Shown in pieces: positions 57,970 through 64,000 of a DNA stretch of 64,000 nt (within the stretch, counting starts at the first letter, position 1; the number at the start of each line of letters is the position of its first letter). The notes under the pieces are model-generated. The model did not search any database and was not told the origin of the DNA. It saw only the letters and a program-made list of their open reading frames with translations. Source of the DNA: Trichopria drosophilae (Eukaryota; Arthropoda; Insecta; Hymenoptera; Diapriidae); contig CM059582.1 of the NCBI GenBank assembly GCA_030407085.1, forward strand, positions 91,947,001 through 92,011,000, given 5' to 3'. Both the position numbers and the translations under genes were made by a program.

Positions 57970-58220
57970 ACACGAATGATGCTCGAGCGGATCTCGGACG
58001 TCGATCGGTGGGAGCTCGGACGACGATCGGGGGGAGCTCCGACGACGCTCGAGCGGATCTCGGACGTCGATCGGCGGATCTCGGACGTCGATCGGTGGGA
58101 GCTCGGACGTCGATCGTGGGGAGCTCGGACGACGCTCGAGCGGATCTCGGACGTCGATCGAGGGTATCTCGGACGTCGATCGGGCGGACCTCGGATGACG
58201 CTCGAGCGGATCTCGGATGG
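57970..58220. repeat. GC-rich minisatellite
   Basis: Higher-order tandem of CTCGGACGTCGATCG-type units mixed with GCTCGAGCGGATCT and GGGAGCTCGGACGA. The units contain the palindromes GACGTC, CGATCG, GAGCTC and CTCGAG. All three common frames stay open on both strands (Arg/Asp/Ser-rich), which explains the long open frames here. GC content is sharply above the flanks. Confidence 0.9.
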
Positions 58221-58930
58221 TTAGGGATATGTTCTATATAACATCTATAATCTATACAATGGGTGGGCACGAGAGTGCTGTACATGAAGGTTTGTTTATA
58301 TAACTGGTATATTTTTCATCGCATTGTATACCTGTGAAAAAATGTATACATTATTATGTTTTTAAGGGGGCTCTCAAATTATAAGTGAACTCTCCAAATT
58401 CGCCATCTGGTGGCCGTTATGGAACTATCAATCGATTCATTAAATAATTAATTGCAAATCGTGTATTGCACTAAATCGAAAAAAGGAAGTTTCCCCACAA
58501 TCGTGATATCAAGCCCAATAATTTAAGCCCTTACTTATTATTTTTTGTATTGATTTCGAGTTGTAAGATGTGAAAATCCCAACTCTAAATTATATCTGTT
58601 TACGTTTACATATTACAGTAATTACAAATTAGCTCAACTTCAAAACAAAAAATAATAAATAAAGGCTTTAAATACATACATTTCAAAACTAAATTTGTGG
58701 TAAAAAATCACATATGAATAAGATTACCACTTTTTGTTCAAAGGTGCGAAAAGCAGTGTTGTTTAAATTTCTTATTATTTTGTTTCAACTTTTTGAATCA
58801 TTTTTTTTTATATATATATTATATATATAATGGAATTGAATTGAATTGAATGAATGAAAGTATAATTAAATATAATATATTACAATCTATGATAACATAA
58901 TATAATATATAATATAATGTAATGTAATAT
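58221..58930. other. AT-rich spacer, no gene
   Basis: No coding signal. TA-rich short repeats occur near 58800-58930 at the edge of the foldback element. Confidence 0.5.
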
Positions 58931-58931
58931 A

Positions 58932-60518
58932 TGATGTTTCACGTCAAATGTCCAGACAAAAAAAAAATTTTCTCCAATCCAGCCCCAATTTTTTTTATGA
59001 GTTGTACTATAGGTTAGTAATTATTCAGGAAAATATTTTTTAATTTTATTAAAAATTGGAGGAGTGGGAGGGGGTGAAAGTTTTGAACTTTTTTATGTCA
59101 CGCGCTAATTTGTGTATTTATTCCACTTAAACAAATAAATACAAAATTTATTTCAGATATGATTTTGATAGGATTTTTCATGAACTTTCGATTGGTGTAG
59201 TCCATTTTGAATTTATTTTTTATTTTGACCAAAATTTTTGAAAATCAAAAATATAATTCAAGTTTTTTCGACTTTGGGCACTTTTTTTTTTATATACTTT
59301 TAACAGAAAGCTGCGGGTTTTTCCTACAAAATACTTGAATTTCAAAACATCGTTTTTTTTTTGTTTTCGAGAAATTGAATTATAAAGATTGCGCGTCACG
59401 GCAACTCGAAGCACCAATGCACCGCGCTGCTACGCTAACGACTTTGGATTATTGCCGACAGGTGGCTGAACTCGTGGCATGTTTTCTCATACATGAAACG
59501 TTATAATACAGAAATATGGTAGGAAATATGATATTTACTAAATCCCTTTATCGCTCATATTGCACTGTGTCTTTTATCACGCGTTAAACTGTAATTATCC
59601 ATTTATTTGATCTGAAAAGATAATTGTAAGTAACTGCACTTTTATTGACATTCGCAAGATATTTTTTGTTTTAGATATATCTTCTTTTTTTTCTTGGGTT
59701 TAATTTTTTCATTTATTTTTGTTTTATTAAAAAATGAATGTTAAGGCAAGAAACGTGTGGAGAAGCAGGTGGATCAATCCACTAAAAAAAAAAACTATTA
59801 AAATAACAAGTTTGATTAGTGTTTCTGAGAGTTTACGAGAGAAATATCCTGAACTTCCAGAAGGTTCAAAAATTTGTACAACGTGAAAGTTTGCACTTAA
59901 TAACTCTGGAGAACTCAAAATTCAATCTACATATTTCTGTATTATAATGTTTCATGCATGAGAAAACATGCCACGATCTCAGCCACCTGTCGGCAATAAT
60001 CCAAAGTCGTTAGCGTAGCAGCGCGGTGCATTGGTGCTTCGAGTTGCCGTGACGCGCAATCTTTATAATTCAATTTCTCGAAAACAAAAAAAAAACGACG
60101 TTTTGAAATTCAAGTATTTTGTAGGAAAAACCCTCAGCTTTCTGTTAAAAATATATAAAAAAAAAAAAGTGCCCAAAGTCGAAGAAACTTGAATTATATT
60201 TTTTATTTTCAAAAATGTTGGTCAAAATAAAAAATAAATCCAAAATGGACTACACCAATCGAAAGTTCATGAAAAATCGTATCAAAATCATATCTGAAAC
60301 AAATTTTGTATTTATTTGTTTAAGTGGAATAAATACACAAAGTAGCGCGTGACATAAAAAGTTCAAAACTTTCACCCCCTCCCACTCCTCCAATTTTTAA
60401 TAAAATTAAAAAATATTTTCCTGAATAATTACTAACCTATAGGACAACTCATAAAAAAAATTGGGGCTCGATTGGAGAAAATTTTTTTTTTGTCTGGACA
60501 TTTGACGTGAAATCCATC
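58932..60518. mobile_element. Foldback element with ~587-bp near-perfect arms
   Basis: The left arm 58932-59518 and right arm 59931-60518 are inverse complements with few changes, around a spacer of about 412 bases. Ends carry TTTCACGTCAAATGTCCAG. The arms include a GC-rich block (GCGCGTCACGGCAACTCG...) and long A/T runs. No transposase. Open frames at 59220-59417 and 59727-59918 are not supported as genes. Confidence 0.93.
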
Positions 60519-62070
60519 ATATGTGATATAAAATATGATAATGTATTATAATATATTATAACAAAATATATTCAGCCAATCGGTCTGAAGAAAACCTCGC
60601 CAAGTTTATAACAGCAAAACGTATCGAAGAATATAGTTGAAGATTAATTTAAGGCAAGAATTAAATTTTTAGTCTTAGAATACCCAGAAAACGAAAATCG
60701 ATTAAAAGGTTCAGAAATGTAATTCAGCCGTGAAAATCTCAATTCTTTTTAATTCTACAGATTTAAAATCTGTATTCCATTCTTGAACATTTCAATCGAT
60801 TTTCGTTTACTGGGTAGAACAGGACAATTTCCACCGATAACAGCGAAATGAACCCCATGTTGCGTACCATCTATAATAGTGTATAATACTGACTTTATTT
60901 ACAAATTTGAAGCAGCATCAGATACATATAAGTGTGCATATTTAATACCACTAAGTGATAAAAAGTAGCAGTTGTGATTACTATAGAAAAAGAAAGTTAG
61001 CAAAAAATACCGTCATATTTTTCTCAGTGTATACATTAAATTAGTGAATTATTTAAGCGAAATCTTATGTCCTTAGAAGTTTCATCAAGTCAAATGAAGT
61101 TTAATTGCTTCGAGTACAGATTTGATTCACATTAATATTTATTAAACGATATCTGTACATATGTACGAGTTTCTAAATCACCATTCAATTCTTGCACATA
61201 ACAAAACCCAAGTTGTGTAGGATAATGGGCTTCTGTGCATCTAATCTTCTCTTGGCATTTTGTTCACAAGGCAATAAATAATTTTTAGTTCCGTAATAAA
61301 TAAATTTCTATTGTAATTTCTCATACCAATTCTGTTTAACGCAACAATGAATGTTGTATATCTACAATTCAAATGGTAATGTACGCAGTAGGTTTCGCAT
61401 TTTACTACATCAACCTTAGTAACAAAATATTAAATTACTACGTTTTACATTGGAAATAAATCAATTAATGTTTAAGTAACTTTAAGCTTACAATGGATTG
61501 TATGTTAGTAATTTCATGCTCCGATGTAGTAACTACATTCGATGTAGTAAAATAACAAAACCTATAAGTGTACATTCCCATTTGTACTGTCGATGTAAAG
61601 TTACAATGTACACATAATGGAATATAAATTCACAGTAGAATGAAGTTTTACAGGATTGCCTAAATGACCAGCAATCAAAGGACTCGCTTTTGCTTAATTT
61701 TGGAAAGCAAACATTTTGCTGAAAATGAATCCTCGTTCACGGCAAAGATCGGAAATAGTCCAAGTATATTTATGAAAAACTCGTTATATTAAAAGTGTTG
61801 GGATTGGGATGTGGGGAAGGAGGTTATCGATTTGAGTATTTGACATATTAAATTGAATCGAAACTCACAGTACTAACACGTGTTACATTTTGCATTTTAT
61901 TTTGTTCGTTGAATATGTCGCACATTCCAAATGCCAGAATACGGCGTACATTTTTTCTATACATTTGAGTTCATACGTACTTTTGTTTACGCGGACATCT
62001 TGAACTGCCGGTCGACAATTAGTGATCAATCACGTTCGATTTAGGGGACGTATACTAATCGTATCCAGTA
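60519..62070. other. AT-rich intergenic, no gene
   Basis: No open frame or repeat that I can support. Confidence 0.5.
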
Positions 62071-62071
62071 T

Positions 62072-62598
62072 CATGTCCAGCACGATTTTTTTACAGCACA
62101 TGAATAAGGAACGAGTGGAATATCGAACCGGTCGAACTCGCTTTCCTATCGATTCGATAAACATGTCATTAGGGTAAATTTGAAAGTAAATTTAGTCGAT
62201 TAAAAATCAAAATAAAATGCCAACCTAAACATATTTTTTGCAGGTTGCAAACTGCCATCACTGATGTTTAGGTTGGATTTTTATTTTGATTTTTAATCGA
62301 CTAAACTTACTTATTTTCATACAATGATGCTGCAGTACGCTATTCTCCTTGTACACAAGTGGTTTGGAATATATACTTGTTATAGGTATATTTATCTTCT
62401 TTAAAGAAATATCAATTACTTTTACGTCTTGCGCTTTTTGGTTAAAAAGGTTAAAAACTATTGATTGAAGCAAGTGCTTCAATTTTCAAATTGACGCATA
62501 ATGACATGTTTATCGAATTGATACGAAATCGAGTTCGACCGGTTCGATATTCCACTCGTTCCTTATTCATATGCTGTAAAAAAATCGTACTGGACATC
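62072..62598. repeat. Nested inverted repeats
   Basis: The outer pair 62072-62175 and 62497-62598 share CGAACCGGTCGAACTCG and GGAACGAGTGGAATATCG on opposite strands. An inner pair 62178-62231 and 62263-62312 shares TTTAGTCGATTAAAAATCAA. A 16-bp perfect palindrome ACTGAGACGTCTCAGT follows at 62619-62634. Confidence 0.85.
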
Positions 62599-62639
62599 GC
62601 AGCTAGCATTTCAGTGTCACTGAGACGTCTCAGTGCCGT

Positions 62640-62954
62640 TTCAAAATTTTTACTGATGTCTCTTTTTTAGGTCAAACCAACGTTGCTGTGCCGTCAGTAT
62701 GACGGCATAAGTCCGTCGTAAATGACATGTCGGTTTTCAGACGTCCTAAAAACGACAGTCATTTTGGAGTCTTAAAAAAATTATGTTCTGGCAATTTAAC
62801 GGCTCTAATATCTCTTGTATTTACATACTATAAACATACACACAATTAAACATAAGTATATATCTACATATAATATGTGTACTTAAACCTTCATATTATG
62901 TACAAGATAATAAATTACTACGATTCCCCAGTGTAAATAAATCTATCTATATAT
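62640..62954. other. AT-rich, no gene
   Basis: No coding signal or clear repeat structure. Confidence 0.5.
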
Positions 62955-63435
62955 CTGTATATATATATGGTATACCGCTAGTTCCAGGACCTGAATTTTT
63001 TCATTTTTTTTTATGACATACATGGGTTGAAAAACATATATACATATCATGTATGCAGCCCGTTTTCATATACGCACAATTATATATGAATAAATAACAA
63101 TAAGTTACTAAACCTATACTTCCAGGACCGAAAATATATATGTACGTAGTATTGAAGTAAAATACAGACAGTTCCGAGACCGAATATACGGAATACCGAT
63201 AGTTCCAGGACTGGACATATAGCATACCGCTAGTTCTAGGACTTTTTTCATTTTATTTTTATGACATACATGACCTTAAAAACATATATTTTTAAACCCA
63301 TGTGTATATAACCCATGTATATACAAATCTTCTATACCACCAGTTTTCCTATACTCAGAATTATTATATATCAATAAATAACATTAAGATACTACATCGA
63401 TACTTCCGGGACCGAACGAGAATATACGGATAGTT
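62955..63435 (+). repeat. Tandem duplication, ~265-bp unit
   Basis: ATACCGCTAGTTCCAGGAC (62972) and ATACCGCTAGTTCTAGGAC (63224) open two diverged copies that share TTTTATGACATACATG and the CCAGGACCGAA/CCGGGACCGAA block near their ends. Confidence 0.8.
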
Positions 63436-63890
63436 CTTTTTATTTTCGAAAAAGATACATATATTTTCAAAGTCGAAAGGGCAATATTTGCGGAAATTAT
63501 TGCAAAATTGACCAATCCGCAAATTTTTGCAAGTTTCTCTCAATATCTGTGTAGACCTCGTCGAGGTAAGCATTTTTTATCTCTTGATATTTTTGCGTAT
63601 CTCCACTCGCTCTCCTCATATTTAAGAAAAAGTGTTTGTAATCCAGAAAACGCAGGAAAAAATTAATGATAAATTGGCGACTAACTCGTAAACGGTTGCA
63701 TATATCCAAAAATTGCACAGGATAAAAACATCTTCCTTTTTATTTTTAAAAAAGATGCATATATTTTCAAAGTCGAAAGGGTAATATTCGCGGAAATGAT
63801 TGCAAAATTAACCAATCTGCAAATTTTTGCAAATTTCTTTTAATATTCGTCTAGATCTCATCGCGATAAGCATTTTTTATCTCTTGCTAT
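63436..63890 (+). repeat. Direct repeat, ~160-bp unit, spaced ~297 bp
   Basis: CATATATTTTCAAAGTCGAA through GCATTTTTTATCTCTTG occurs at about 63456-63580 and 63757-63880 with several substitutions. Open frames on - (63364-63573 and 63497-63718) overlap the first copy only. A short tail to 64000 has no gene. Confidence 0.8.
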
Positions 63891-64000
63891 AAGTATGTGT
63901 ATTATACATGAAGCATAATAAACAGAAATGGAGGAGAGTGCCTAAAGCAGAGAGAAGCAGGAATGGTTGAAGGGAGAGGAGGCGATCGCCCTTTGATATA

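Noticed and set aside
57833..58285. Arg/Ser/Asp-rich frames on both strands
   Set aside because: Explained by the minisatellite; no preference for one strand or frame.

Overview
The window looks like AT-rich, repeat-dominated chromosome from an animal, most likely an arthropod and probably an insect. The basis is the mix of degenerate Ty3/Gypsy elements, a Penelope-like element with a GIY-YIG domain, a LINE, long foldback elements, a tRNA-derived SINE, and simple repeats such as (GA)n, (GT)n and (TA)n. I see no intact host gene. Nearly everything that can be read as protein belongs to transposable elements, most of it decayed. The species assignment is inference.

Layout. 1-7.4 kb: AT-rich sequence, a transposon-type gene remnant at 2300-3167 bracketed by a perfect 104-bp direct repeat, then a degenerate tandem family at 5.0-7.1 kb. 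7.4-9.4 kb: a broken Penelope-like element in which the N-terminal reverse transcriptase piece (- strand) faces the C-terminal/GIY-YIG piece (+ strand), with a hammerhead-like motif beside it. 9.5-12.4 kb: a LINE on the - strand (ORF1, endonuclease, reverse transcriptase), full of stops. 12.5-13.7 kb: two inverted-repeat elements, the first carrying eight copies of the nuclear-receptor half-site TCAAGGTCA. 13.8-15.9 kb: a diverged LTR related to the large LTRs further right. 18.2-19.7 kb: a terminal-inverted-repeat transposon with TTGC target duplication, sitting beside a LINE fragment. 23.0-27.6 kb: a Gypsy element on the + strand (LTR, primer-binding site, gag, protease, reverse transcriptase) whose reverse transcriptase ends abruptly in a 500-bp array of a 16-bp unit made of fifteen C and one A. 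28.2-30.5 kb: a large foldback element.

The dominant object is 31307-56980: a single LTR retroelement on the - strand, 25.7 kb as it stands. It has LTRs of about 2.6 kb, a GTAC target duplication, a primer-binding site, a polypurine tract, gag, protease, reverse transcriptase/RNase H, a G-patch and zinc-knuckle segment, integrase, an envelope-like ORF and small extra ORFs. It is interrupted by three later insertions: a SINE in one LTR (13-bp target duplication), a 7.2-kb element with 26-bp terminal inverted repeats in pol, and a 1.5-kb segment in a repetitive pol linker. Removing these leaves roughly 16.4 kb. It landed in a tandem satellite of about 108 bp, still visible on both sides. Stops and frameshifts show that this copy is no longer functional.

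Right end, 57-64 kb: satellite, a MADF-like exon remnant, a GC-rich minisatellite, a 1.6-kb near-perfect foldback, nested palindromes and short duplications. I found no CRISPR array, rRNA or ordinary tRNA gene. The genes do not form a host pathway; what they share is the history of successive nested insertions.
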